64,000 nt of DNA from Paenibacillus sp. Soil522. Its GTDB lineage: Bacteria > Bacillota > Bacilli > Paenibacillales > Paenibacillaceae. Below, one piece after another: positions 8,481 through 18,117 of this stretch. Each line of letters starts with the position of its first letter. The stretch's first letter is position 1. The position numbers and the translations under genes are program-made. The DNA lies in assembly GCF_001428245.1 (NCBI RefSeq), contig NZ_LMRV01000027.1, forward strand, positions 47,487-111,486, written 5' to 3'. The notes under the pieces were generated by a model, which was not told where the DNA came from, searched no databases, and was given only the letters and a program-made list of their open reading frames with translations.

Positions 8481-9803
8481 ATGAAATGGTATAAAACAAT
8501 TTCTTATGGGGTTCTGGCGGCGGTAATGGCTTTCACGATTACGGCATGCTCAGGCGGCAATAACGCACCTGCAAATAACGGAGGCAGCGCTCCGGCAAAT
8601 GAAAGCGGTAACGCTCCTGCTGCGGACGGTAAGAAGGTAACGATCGAGTACTGGCATACTTATAGCGATCAAGAAGAGAAGGTGCTTACGGATGAAATTA
8701 AGCCTCTCTTCGAGAAAGAGAATCCGGGCATCGAGCTCAAGCTGACAAGAATGCCGTACGAGGGCTTGAAAGAGCAGGTTATTGCCGGTGTAGCGGGCGA
8801 TGCGGCACCTGATCTTATGCGGATGGACATTATCTGGGTTCCGGAGTTTGCAAAAATGGGAGCGCTTCAAGATGCCAGCAAAAACGATGGTTTCGATGAA
8901 TTGAAAGCGAATTCCTTCGAAGCGCCGATGGAAACGAATGCCTATAACGGCGGCTACTACGGCGTGCCGGTTAATACGAATACAAAAATCGCGATTTACA
9001 ACAAAGCGGTATTGGATGAAATCGGAGTAAATGCGGCGCCTGCGACAATGGATGAGTTTGTAGAAGCAGCGAAGCTTGCGGTCGCAAAAGGCAAGCCGGG
9101 CGGTATTGGCATCGGGGGAGCGAACGTATGGGCGGCATCCCCTTACTTCTGGAGCCTTGGCGGCTCGCTAACGAACGAGGACTATACGAAGGCAGACGGT
9201 TACTTGAACAGCCCGGAGAGCGTGAAAGCACTTGAAACGATCGTGCAATGGAACAAAGACGGCTTGGTAACGCCAACGATTCTTGGCGGAGAGCCGGGCG
9301 CTTGGGACGGCATGAAAAACAATGATTACATGATGATCGATGACGGCCCTTGGTTTTTCAGCATTCTCATGAACGAAGTGGAATCCGCGTTCAAACCGCT
9401 GGAGCAGACGGTTCGCGGCTTGATTCCTGCAGGCGCAGGCGGCAGCCGTTCCGTTGTAGGCGGCGAGGACCTCGTTATTTTTGCAAACTCGAAGCATCCG
9501 CAAGAAGCTTGGACATTCGCGAAATGGATGCTTGGCGATGAGCCGCAGAAGATCATGAGCAAGCTTGGCCTTATCCCTACGAACAAAACGGCAGCAAACG
9601 ACCCGGCTTTCCTTGAGCAGCCGTTCGTTACCGAGTACGTGAAGCAGCTTGAAACCGCATTGCCGCGTACGCCGATTCCGCAGTACGGCGAGATGGAAGG
9701 CATTGTTAACCTTGCATTCGAGAAAGCGATTCGCGGAGAGCTTTCGCCGAAAGAAGCGCTCGATGAGGCAGCGAAAAATATCGAAGCCATCTTAACGAAG
9801 TAA
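8481..9803 (+). CDS. ABC sugar transporter, extracellular binding lipoprotein
   Basis: 440 residues. Signal peptide with a lipobox-like end (TITAC, Cys23), then an Asn/Ala/Pro/Gly-rich linker to about residue 50, then a family-1 solute-binding fold (IEYWHTYSDQEEKVL, DLMRMDIIWVPEFAKMG, GVPVNTNTKIAIYN, DDGPWFFSIL). It binds an oligosaccharide outside the cell and delivers it to the two permeases downstream; the GH66 gene in the operon suggests isomaltooligosaccharides or cyclic forms from dextran. A GGAGG site is correctly placed. No ATPase gene is nearby, so a shared MsmX-type ATPase is likely used. Confidence 0.92.
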   Translation: MKWYKTISYGVLAAVMAFTITACSGGNNAPANNGGSAPANESGNAPAADGKKVTIEYWHTYSDQEEKVLTDEIKPLFEKENPGIELKLTRMPYEGLKEQVIAGVAGDAAPDLMRMDIIWVPEFAKMGALQDASKNDGFDELKANSFEAPMETNAYNGGYYGVPVNTNTKIAIYNKAVLDEIGVNAAPATMDEFVEAAKLAVAKGKPGGIGIGGANVWAASPYFWSLGGSLTNEDYTKADGYLNSPESVKALETIVQWNKDGLVTPTILGGEPGAWDGMKNNDYMMIDDGPWFFSILMNEVESAFKPLEQTVRGLIPAGAGGSRSVVGGEDLVIFANSKHPQEAWTFAKWMLGDEPQKIMSKLGLIPTNKTAANDPAFLEQPFVTEYVKQLETALPRTPIPQYGEMEGIVNLAFEKAIRGELSPKEALDEAAKNIEAILTK

Positions 9804-9814
9804 CGGCAAGGCCA

Positions 9815-9850
9815 GAGCCTTCGTCTATCGCATAGGGTAGACGAAGGCTC
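9815..9850 (+). promoter_or_regulatory. Intercistronic stem-loop between binding protein and permeases
   Basis: GAGCCTTCGTCTA (9815-9827) pairs perfectly with TAGACGAAGGCTC (9838-9850). There is no T run, so it is more likely an mRNA-stabilising or partial-attenuation hairpin that keeps binding-protein output above permease output, as in many sugar ABC operons. Confidence 0.75.
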
Positions 9851-9882
9851 ACTCTAGATGAAAGATAGGAAGGAGCATCACC

Positions 9883-10842
9883 ATGTCTATACCAGTGGTA
9901 GGGCAGCCGAAACCCGTACAGCGAATTCCGGCAGGCGTAAAGTTGAAAAAGGGCTTGCAGCAGTGGATAAAGGTTTTGCCTTATATCTTTTTTGGTGTTT
10001 TGGGTACTGCCGTATTTGTCATCTACCCGATGATCAAAAATATTATTATAAGCTTTCAGGATTACAGTATTATGCCTAATGCAGAAAATCCTTTTATTGG
10101 CTTTGAAAACTACGTATCCGCCTTTACGGATCCGAATAATAAAGTGTTGATGGCAATCCGAAATACGTTTTTGAACGTCGCAGTAACGGTGCCGATCAAC
10201 TGGTTTCTCGCTATCGTATTTGCAGTATTAATCAATATGCATTTTATCAAGCACAAAATCGTGTTCCGTACGGTATATTATTTGCCGATCATTACGTCAT
10301 GGATCGTAGTCGCATTCCTGTTCCGCTTCTTGTTCGCGGGCGGTGAATACGGCTTGATCAACTTTATCTTTTATAAACAGCTTGGCCTTTTTGATGAACC
10401 GGTTAATTTTCTTTCAAACTATTGGTCGGCGATGATCGTCATTTGGCTGTTCCACATTTGGAAAACGGTTGGTTGGGGTGTCGTCATCTATTTGGCAGCC
10501 CTGCAGGGCATTTCGAAGGAGTATTATGAAGCGGCGCAGATCGACGGCGCTAACGGCACAAAGCAGTTTTGGAGCATTACGGTTCCGATGCTTGGCCCTG
10601 TTACCGCCTTCGTTATTATAAATCTGGTTAACGGCGCCTTTAACTTTTTCCCGCAGGTTTACTTTATTACACGGGGCGGCCCGATGGATCAGACCCAAAC
10701 GCTTCCGAGCCTTATGTACTTGCAGGCATTTAAGAACTTTAACTTTGGTTATGCATCCGCGGTAGCCGTCATGATGGGGATCGCCGTGTTCTTGCTCACG
10801 TATTCCCAGATGAAAAAATTCGGTAACCAGCGGTTTTTGTAG
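9883..10842 (+). CDS. ABC sugar transporter permease, MalF type
   Basis: 319 residues, about six membrane segments, the first around residues 35-60. The cytoplasmic EAA loop that contacts the ATPase is visible (YYEAAQIDGANGTKQFW). It is of the MalF/UgpA/LacF family and pairs with the MalG-type protein encoded 12 bases downstream to move an oligosaccharide across the membrane. AAGGAG precedes the ATG at a good distance. Confidence 0.92.
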   Translation: MSIPVVGQPKPVQRIPAGVKLKKGLQQWIKVLPYIFFGVLGTAVFVIYPMIKNIIISFQDYSIMPNAENPFIGFENYVSAFTDPNNKVLMAIRNTFLNVAVTVPINWFLAIVFAVLINMHFIKHKIVFRTVYYLPIITSWIVVAFLFRFLFAGGEYGLINFIFYKQLGLFDEPVNFLSNYWSAMIVIWLFHIWKTVGWGVVIYLAALQGISKEYYEAAQIDGANGTKQFWSITVPMLGPVTAFVIINLVNGAFNFFPQVYFITRGGPMDQTQTLPSLMYLQAFKNFNFGYASAVAVMMGIAVFLLTYSQMKKFGNQRFL

Positions 10843-10854
10843 GAGGGGGAAGCG

Positions 10855-11688
10855 ATGAAAACGAAATGGCATATTCAGCTCCTGGTTTACGGCATTATTG
10901 TACTTGGGGCGCTGGCTTTTCTATTCCCCTTCGTCTATATGATTATGACCAGCTTCATTAAAGGGGCTTATTCGCTGCCAAGGCCTAAGGAAGTATTTTC
11001 GGTTATTCCGAATCTTTATAACTACCAGCTTGTATGGAGCAAAAATAATTTTGCGAGGTATTTCCTGAACAGCTCGCTCGTTACGATCGTGTCTATGACG
11101 GGAAGCCTGTTCCTCGGCTGTCTTACGGCATACGGATTCGCCAGATTTAACTTTCCGGGCAAAGAGCTGTTGTTCCGCGTGTTTCTTCTGACGATGATGA
11201 TTCCCGGCGTTATTAACATTATCCCGCAGTTTCTTATAATCAAATCATTTGGTTTAGTTAATACGTACTGGGGTCTTTGGTTAATTTATATCGGCGGCGG
11301 CGTTGTCGGCAGTACGTTTTTCCTCCGCGGCTTCTTCCAAAGCATTCCAAAGGAGTATGAGGAGTCCGTGCTGATTGACGGAGGCGGCAGCTGGCGAATT
11401 TTCTGGAACATTTATTTGCCGCAATCGATGCCGGCGATCGCAACGCTCGCGGTGCTGTCCTTCCAAGGCACATGGGAGGAATATTTCACGGCGCTCGTCA
11501 TCATCAAGGAAGAGGCGCTGCGGACGCTGCCGGTTGCGCTGCTTATGTTCAACGACAAGTACGCAACTAACTATTCATGGGTATTCGCTGCTTCTATTAT
11601 AGCGCTCGTACCGACCGTACTGCTCTATATTATTTTCCAGAAGAGATTTGTGCAGGGCGGGTTTAATGAAGGCGGAGTGAAAGGATAA
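10855..11688 (+). CDS. ABC sugar transporter permease, MalG type
   Basis: 277 residues, six membrane segments and an EAA loop (YEESVLIDGGGSWRIFWNIYLP), typical of the MalG/LacG/AraQ family. Partner of the preceding permease. AGGAGGGGG lies just before the ATG. The stop codon is only a few bases before the GH66 lipoprotein gene, so transport and polysaccharide cleavage are translated from one message. Confidence 0.92.
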   Translation: MKTKWHIQLLVYGIIVLGALAFLFPFVYMIMTSFIKGAYSLPRPKEVFSVIPNLYNYQLVWSKNNFARYFLNSSLVTIVSMTGSLFLGCLTAYGFARFNFPGKELLFRVFLLTMMIPGVINIIPQFLIIKSFGLVNTYWGLWLIYIGGGVVGSTFFLRGFFQSIPKEYEESVLIDGGGSWRIFWNIYLPQSMPAIATLAVLSFQGTWEEYFTALVIIKEEALRTLPVALLMFNDKYATNYSWVFAASIIALVPTVLLYIIFQKRFVQGGFNEGGVKG

Positions 11689-11692
11689 CTAG

Positions 11693-13498
11693 ATGAACAG
11701 GGAAGGACAGATGAATGTGATCCGCAAAAAAATGAAGTCGGCTGCCATCGCAGTGATGAGCTGTTTTGTCATTCTGGCAGCAGGCTGCAGCAAACAAACG
11801 GAGATCGCGGCGGAGACGGTGGTCAGCCAAGGAATGATAAGCGGATTGACCACAGACAAAGCCGCTTACCGTCCCGGCGAAAAGGTTAGCTTCAAGCTGG
11901 ACTTGGGCAAAGCGGAGCCGAAAGCGAAGGTGATCGTTCAGTATCGTCATCTTGACGAGAAGATCGGCGAGCAGGAGGTAAAGGCGGAAGGCGGACAAAT
12001 TACCTGGGATTGGACGCCGCCAAAGGAAGACGGCAAAGGCTACATGGCGGAGGTGTTCCTGTCGGCAAAGGGAGAGGTGATGGATCATCAGAACATCGCT
12101 GTCGACGTTTCCGCGAATTGGAGAAAATTTCCCCGCTACGGCTATTTGGCCGACTTCCACGGCATGAGCAAGGATGAATTGACGGCAGTCATTGAACGCT
12201 TGAACCGGTTCCATGTTAACGGTCTCCAATTTTATGACTGGCAGTACAAGCATCACGATCCTGTGAAGCTGGACGGCAATAAACCGGCAGCGGAATGGCC
12301 GGATATTGCGAACAGACCGGTCTCTTTGGACACGATCAAGGGCTATATTGACCTCGCGCACAGCAAAAATATGATGGCGATGAACTATAACCTGCTGTTC
12401 GGCGCGTACGAGGGCGCGGAAGCGGACGGCGTCAAGAAAGAGTGGGCTCTATACAAGGATCCGACTCAAACGAACCAGGATAAGCATCCCTTGCCGGATA
12501 GCTGGGCCAGCGACATTATGCTTTATGACCCAAGCAATACCGAGTGGCAGAACTATCTGATCGACAAGAAAACCGAAGTGTTTAAGCAGCTGCCGTTTGA
12601 CGGCTGGCATGTCGACCAATTAGGCGACCGCGGAGCATTGTGGAATGCCAAGGGGGAAAGCGCGAAGCTGGCTGAGGGGTATGTGTCTTTCCTGAAAACA
12701 GCGAAGGAGAAGCTGGATGTCGACTATGTGATGAATGCGGTGGGACAGTACGGACAGGCCTTTATGGCTACTCAGGCGCCTCTCGAGTTCCTTTATACGG
12801 AAGTATGGGACGGGCATCCGAAGTACAGCAGCCTGAAGGACATTATCGACCAAAACAGCAAGTACAGCAAAAATAAGTTGAACACCGTGCTTGCAGCTTA
12901 CATGAACTATGATTTGGCCGACTCAAGCGGGGAGTTCAACACGCCGGGAGTGCTGCTTACGGATGCGGTCATCTTCGCATCCGGCGGCTCCCATCTGGAG
13001 CTTGGGGAAAACATGCTTGCCAAAGAATATTTTCCAAATAAAAACCTGACGATTCCGGCTGAGCTGGAAGAGCATCTCATTCGCTATTACGACTTCCTTG
13101 TCGCTTATCAAAATATTTTGCGGGATGGACTGGAAGAGACGAAAGTGGCCGTTTCGGGCACGGGAGATGCAGCCATTACTTCAGCGCCTGAGCAAGGCAA
13201 GATTTGGTCCTTCGCGAAGCGGAAAAACGGCAGCGACATCGTTCATTTCATTAACTTCACAGATGCAACGACGATGGAATGGAAAGACAACAAAGGCGAG
13301 CAGGCGGCGCCTGTGGAGCGCAAAGATGTAGACATTACCATTCAGACAGAGCGGGAGGTAGCCAGCATCATGTTTGCCTCGCCGGACTATTATAACGGTT
13401 CGCCTGTTAAGCTGAGTTTCGAGCAGCAGGACGGCAATGTTAAGCTGAAGCTTCCAAGTTTGAAATACTGGGATCTGTTAACGATTCATTACAAGTAG
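11693..13498 (+). CDS. GH66 dextranase-like lipoprotein
   Basis: 601 residues. A signal peptide ends in LAAGC (Cys32), so it is a membrane-anchored lipoprotein. An N-terminal beta-sandwich (about 40-140) is followed by a GH66 TIM barrel: FPRYGYLADF, LQFYDWQYKHH, then FDGWHVDQLG with the likely nucleophile Asp308 and YTEVWD with the likely acid/base Glu370. GH66 enzymes are dextranases or cycloisomaltooligosaccharide glucanotransferases (CITases). This one has no carbohydrate-binding insert, so dextranase-like hydrolysis or trimming at the cell surface is the best guess. ATG 11711 with AAGGA upstream is an alternative start. Confidence 0.9.
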   Translation: MNREGQMNVIRKKMKSAAIAVMSCFVILAAGCSKQTEIAAETVVSQGMISGLTTDKAAYRPGEKVSFKLDLGKAEPKAKVIVQYRHLDEKIGEQEVKAEGGQITWDWTPPKEDGKGYMAEVFLSAKGEVMDHQNIAVDVSANWRKFPRYGYLADFHGMSKDELTAVIERLNRFHVNGLQFYDWQYKHHDPVKLDGNKPAAEWPDIANRPVSLDTIKGYIDLAHSKNMMAMNYNLLFGAYEGAEADGVKKEWALYKDPTQTNQDKHPLPDSWASDIMLYDPSNTEWQNYLIDKKTEVFKQLPFDGWHVDQLGDRGALWNAKGESAKLAEGYVSFLKTAKEKLDVDYVMNAVGQYGQAFMATQAPLEFLYTEVWDGHPKYSSLKDIIDQNSKYSKNKLNTVLAAYMNYDLADSSGEFNTPGVLLTDAVIFASGGSHLELGENMLAKEYFPNKNLTIPAELEEHLIRYYDFLVAYQNILRDGLEETKVAVSGTGDAAITSAPEQGKIWSFAKRKNGSDIVHFINFTDATTMEWKDNKGEQAAPVERKDVDITIQTEREVASIMFASPDYYNGSPVKLSFEQQDGNVKLKLPSLKYWDLLTIHYK

Positions 13499-13522
13499 AG
13501 CATCATGCGATAGGCAGACAGA

Positions 13523-13565
13523 CCAAAGCGGTACGAATGAGAATTTTCGTCCGCCTTGGTTTTGA
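13523..13565 (+). terminator. Terminator after the GH66 lipoprotein gene
   Basis: An imperfect stem (CCAAAGCGGTACGAA against TTCGTCCGCCTTGG) is followed by a short T-rich run. It closes the ABC/GH66 operon just upstream of the next cre box. Confidence 0.65.
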
Positions 13566-13571
13566 TGTGGC

Positions 13572-13586
13572 TTGAAAGCGCTTGCT
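13572..13586 (+). promoter_or_regulatory. Catabolite-responsive element (cre) before the large GH66 gene
   Basis: TTGAAAGCGCTTGCT is close to the ideal palindromic CcpA site. It lies 27 bases before the ATG at 13614, where binding would overlap the promoter or early transcript and block expression when glucose is present. Confidence 0.75.
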
Positions 13587-13613
13587 ATAAACCAAATCAA
13601 AAGGAGATTGGCA

Positions 13614-16600
13614 ATGTCAAAATCAAAGCGTTCGTTAAAGCGGAAGTTATTACTTATGTCGATGTCATTTGTTATGCTGCTCGGCCCCTCATTCACCGTT
13701 ATAGGCCCGCCGCCTTCCGTTCATGCGGAGGAAGCAAGCCTGCGGTCGTCCATTCCAGCCGAGCCGATCAAGAAGCTGACAATCGGCAAAGCGAGATATG
13801 CGCCGGGAGAAACCGCGAAGTTTACGCTCTCCTTTAACGAGACTAAGGGTTTTAGCGGCAAGCTTATTTTGGAATTTTATCTCGTTAATAAGCTGGTAGG
13901 AACGGTTAGCCGCAAAATAACGGTGCTGCAGGGTACAAGCTCCGATCTAACCGTGTCGTGGCAGCCGCCGAAAACCGACTTCCGCGGATATATCGTGAAG
14001 GCTTATATGGAGGGCAGACCGGGTGATTTCAAGACGGCGGCTGTCGACGTATCCAGCGAGTGGACACATTTTCCGCGATACGGCTATACGTCGGACTTTC
14101 CGAGCGAAACTGCTAAAGAGAGCGAGGAGAAGATTAAGCAGCTGTCCCAAGAGTACTATTTGAACGGCTATCAGTTTTACGATTGGATGTGGCGGCATGA
14201 TGTATCCGTATACTCTCAAACGGATGCGGACGGAAAACCGCTCAAGGATGCGAATGGAAATTTTATTTCAGCTCCTTATGATGGAAACACCTCTTATTCC
14301 GATCTGCTCGGCAGGCATTTGTATCCGATAGCGGTTAAGCAGCAGGTGGAAGCGGCTCAAAAATACGGCTCGGCCGCCATGGCTTATCAGATGAATTATG
14401 CGGCCCGGGAAAACTATGAGGATTTTGGCGTCAAGCGGGAATGGGGCCTCTACAACAAAAATGCCATATTCCCGAGTCCCGATCCGCTTAAGTATCAGAA
14501 CGGCTTCTTCTTTGATTGGGTGCCTTCCGCCTTGTACCTCCAGGACCCGGGCAACCCGGAATGGCAGTCCTACATCACAAAACAATTTAACCGCTCCGTT
14601 AACGGCTTCGGATTCGACGGCATTCACCTTGACCAGTGGGGCGCGGCGGATAACGATTATTTGTACGATTATGAAGGCAACGAACGCTATTTCTCCAGAA
14701 GCTATGATGAGCTCATTAATGCCGTTAAGGATTCTTTAACGGAAAATAACGATTCAAAGAACGACGTTACATTCAACATGGTTGGCGGCAACGGGGGTTA
14801 CTCAGAGGTTCCTGACCCGGTACGAAGACGGACTTCGATTACAGCGAGCTATGGACCGACAAGGACAATTACCGCGACATCAAGAAGGTTATCGAGGATA
14901 CGAGGGCTGCTAATGGCGGCAAAGCGATGGTCATCGCAGGCTACATGAACTACAAGCAGGCGGTTGGCGATACGTTTCCGGCCTCCGATATCCCGAATGT
15001 AGCGAAAACGGTAGATTTTTTATCCCGCATTAATCAGGTGGCAGGCTGGGTAGGCGATTTTGGCAAAAAAGACGAGGATCAAATCATTTGGACCATTAAC
15101 GCAGAAACGGCAGGGACCTATGACTTGACCTTGAAATACGGCCATGATAACGGCTCGGGAAGCCCGGTCGGCAGGCTGACCGTAAACGGTCAAACACTCG
15201 AAACGGAAGTGACGTTCGACGAGATGACCGGCTGGGGCAATCCTATTGCACAGAAGACGGTACAGGCTGATCTCCAAGCAGGCGAGAACAAAATCGTGCT
15301 CCAGTTGAATACGAATGACTTATGACTGAACGTAGACAGCCTTGTCGTAAGCGGACAAGGGATTGAGCGGGAATTTGAGGCGGAATACGCCGAGTTGATC
15401 AGCTGCAAGGTGGATAAGTACGGTCATGTCTATTTCTTCGAAACCGAAGGGGACTATGTGACGTTTCATGTTGACTCTGAAGAAAGCGGCACCTATCCGC
15501 TGCAGTTTGGATATAGCGCGGGAACGGCTGTCGTTACAAGGGACTTAATCGTTAACGGGGTGACAGTTTTGGAGAACGCCGCCTTTGCGAAGACGAGCAA
15601 TTGGGATTCGTTCAAGAGCAGCTCAACCTTTAATGTGCCTCTGAATGCAGGCGATAATACTGTCACATTGAAGCTAAACGGCGTGTCGGATGCGGGCATG
15701 AAGCTGGACTATTTGCAGGCTGGCGGCAAGCGCTACGAAGCCGAGAAGGCGGCATTCGGCTGGAAGCCCGCCACATCGCCACAGATTGAAGTGCATGACG
15801 GAACGGCAGACGGCGCCGAGAAGATCAGCTACTTGGACGGCTTTAAGCAAAAAGGAGATTATGCGAAGCTGTCGCTGGGAGTGGTCGGAACGAGCGGGTC
15901 ATATGATTTGAAGGTGTATTACCGCAATGCGGGCGAATTAGTAGTCCGAAGCATCTATGTAAACGGGAAAAAAGCAGGCGCCTTCACATTCCCGTCAACA
16001 GGCGGGGAATGGTCGTTTATTACAGTGCCGGTCTATTTGTTCAGCAATCAGACCGCAAATACGGTGCTCCTGAAGATGGAGCAGGATACAGAGCAAGAAG
16101 GCATCGCAATTGACCGCGTCGAGCTGGACGGCACCTTATATGAAGCGGAAGCGGCCGAGCTTGGGTGGGAGCCTGTCGTGGCGAAGACGGGCGGCGTAAC
16201 CTATTCGCTCGGCAAAACCGACGATCATGGCAAAGCGGGGCAGACGGTTATTTTCAACGTTAATTTGGAGCAGGCGGCCGAGGAGCTGGTGTTTAAGTAC
16301 AGATCGGGCAACAATCCGGCCTTCGATATCGTTGTCGACGGGCAATTGGCTGCCGATGACGTTGTATTCGGCGTAACGCCGGGAGGCTGGGACGGCGGCA
16401 TGGCTGACAAGGTCATCAAGACGCAGCTTTCCGCGGGCGAGCATACGATTGAGCTTGTCATGGCCTCGGATGGCCAATATATCAATTTGGACAGCCTGGT
16501 TGCCGGAGGAGCGGAATACGAGGCGGAGGCGGCGTCCTTTGCTCCGGACGATCATGGCTTGAAGACGACGACCGGGACGGTTTCCGGCTTTGGGGATGAG

Positions 16601-18002
16601 AACGACTACCTGACGTTTGAGTTGAATCTGGCGGAAGCGAAAAATGGTGCGCTTGGAATAAGCTACAAGAATAAGGCGGCTTCCAGGCAGCCTGCAGTGC
16701 GGGCACTGTATATTAACGACGTGAAGCAAGCGGAGCTTAGCTTTGCTTATACCGGCGATACTTGGGCAATGCTTGATGTACCGGCAGCTGCGCTGGCGGC
16801 AGGGACGAACAAAATAAAGCTCGTTCTTGAAGGCAGAGACGACGAGGGCATTGAGCTGGATTACCTGCTGGCAGGCGGCAGAAGGCTCGATGCGGAGAAG
16901 GCCGATTCGACGCCTCCAATCGTTATTTATAAAGATCTGCTGCTTAATTTCGGCCATACGGGCGACGAAGCGGCTTTCGATATTAATGTGGAGCAAGCCG
17001 GAGAAACATCGCTGATCTTCACCTATTCCAATGAAGGCTCGGCTATGACCAAGACGCTCTATATTGATAATAAGCCCGTTCTGGATGAGAAGGGCAAGCC
17101 GGTTCAAATTTACTTCTCGCCGACGGCTAACCGCGATACGTTTAACGAGGATGTTTATTTTATCGTTCCTTACATGAGCGAAGGCAAGCACACCGTTACG
17201 CTTAAGCATGAAGCGGCGGATAAAGGCACGATCACGATGCGCAGCTTGACGCTCGGTTTCTTCAATGAGCCGTCCATCAGATTGATGGATGCGGCGCTCG
17301 CCGCGATGGGCGCAACCCACATCGAGCTCGGCACGGCGGAATCGTTTGGGGAAGGCCCGAATATGCTGGCGCATGAATATTACCCGAACCGCAGCAAGAA
17401 GATGAAGGCTTCGCTGAAAGAGTCGATGAAGGAATACTACAAGTTTTTTGCAGCCTATGAGAATCTACTGTTCGACAGCAAAGAGGATGCGGGCAAGGCG
17501 GTCGCGATTGCCGCAGCCGACGGCTCGGCAATCGCGACCAGCAGGGACGGAGCGGCCAATACGGTCATGACGATCACCCGCGATAACAGCAGCAACAAAG
17601 GCTTCGAGCAGTACGACAGCATTCAATTGGTCAACCTGCTTAATAATGATGAGAACTGGCGCAACGCGGCTGCGGAGCCGGAGCTGCAGACGAATATCAA
17701 GGTTACCTACGGACTCGGCTTGAAGCAAACGGATGTTCCGAATCTCAAGGTGTACACGGCTTCTCCTGACCGGGATGGCGGCATGTTCAAGAAATTGAGC
17801 TATACTTGGAGCGGAACGGATCTCATTATTTCTGTTCCATCCCTGGCTTACTGGGAGATGATCATTATTGACCAGGGGGAACGGCGCAAAGGCTAAAGCG
17901 CCTTCCTCCGGCAACGGCACGCTGCCAAGCAAGCCAAGGGAGGGCAGCGAAGGAAGCGGAGCTGCTGCTGTACCGGATTTTAAAAGTATAGTCGTTGTAT
18001 AA
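13614..18002 (+). pseudogene. GH66 cycloisomaltooligosaccharide glucanotransferase-like, with six inserted CBM-like modules; three disruptions
   Basis: Start ATG 13614 with AAGGAG and a signal peptide. The GH66 barrel shows HLDQWG (nucleophile Asp340) and, after a frameshift, DYSELW (acid/base Glu). Between barrel strands 7 and 8 lie about six beta-sandwich modules of roughly 125 residues each, bounded by EAE...LDYLxAGG motifs and starting near 15000, 15370, 15738, 16138, 16518 and 16887. The barrel resumes near 17270 (IRLMDAALA, LAHEYYPN). Disruptions: one base lost in a C run near 14814-14818, an in-frame TGA at 15323-15325, and one extra G near 17873-17878 that hides a C-terminal tail running to 18002. 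If read through, it would be a secreted enzyme making cyclic isomaltooligosaccharides from dextran. Sequencing error at the two homopolymers is possible. Confidence 0.85.
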
Positions 18003-18005
18003 TAA

Positions 18006-18048
18006 GGGAGCAACGCAGCCGACTGAAGGCTGCGCTGCTCCCTTTAAA
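18006..18048 (+). terminator. Terminator after the large GH66 gene
   Basis: GGGAGCA...CGCAGCC pairs with GGCTGCG...TGCTCCC around a short loop, followed by a short T/A tract. Confidence 0.75.
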
Positions 18049-18117
18049 TAACATTCTATGTAAATCGCAATGAATTAGGTAAACTATGAGTATCTTCTTT
18101 AGCAGGGTGGACAGCAT

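Noticed and set aside
11663..12361. A 232-residue minus-strand frame opposite the GH66 lipoprotein.
   Set aside because: Shadow frame; composition rich in His, Arg and Phe, no motif.
15323..15325. TGA inside the large GH66 gene as a recoded (readthrough or selenocysteine) codon.
   Set aside because: There are two independent frameshifts in the same gene, no selenocysteine element is visible, and the site is in a binding-like module, not an active site.
16136..17374. A 412-residue minus-strand frame within the large GH66 gene.
   Set aside because: It mirrors the codon pattern of the plus-strand gene and has the Arg/His/Leu-rich look of a shadow frame.
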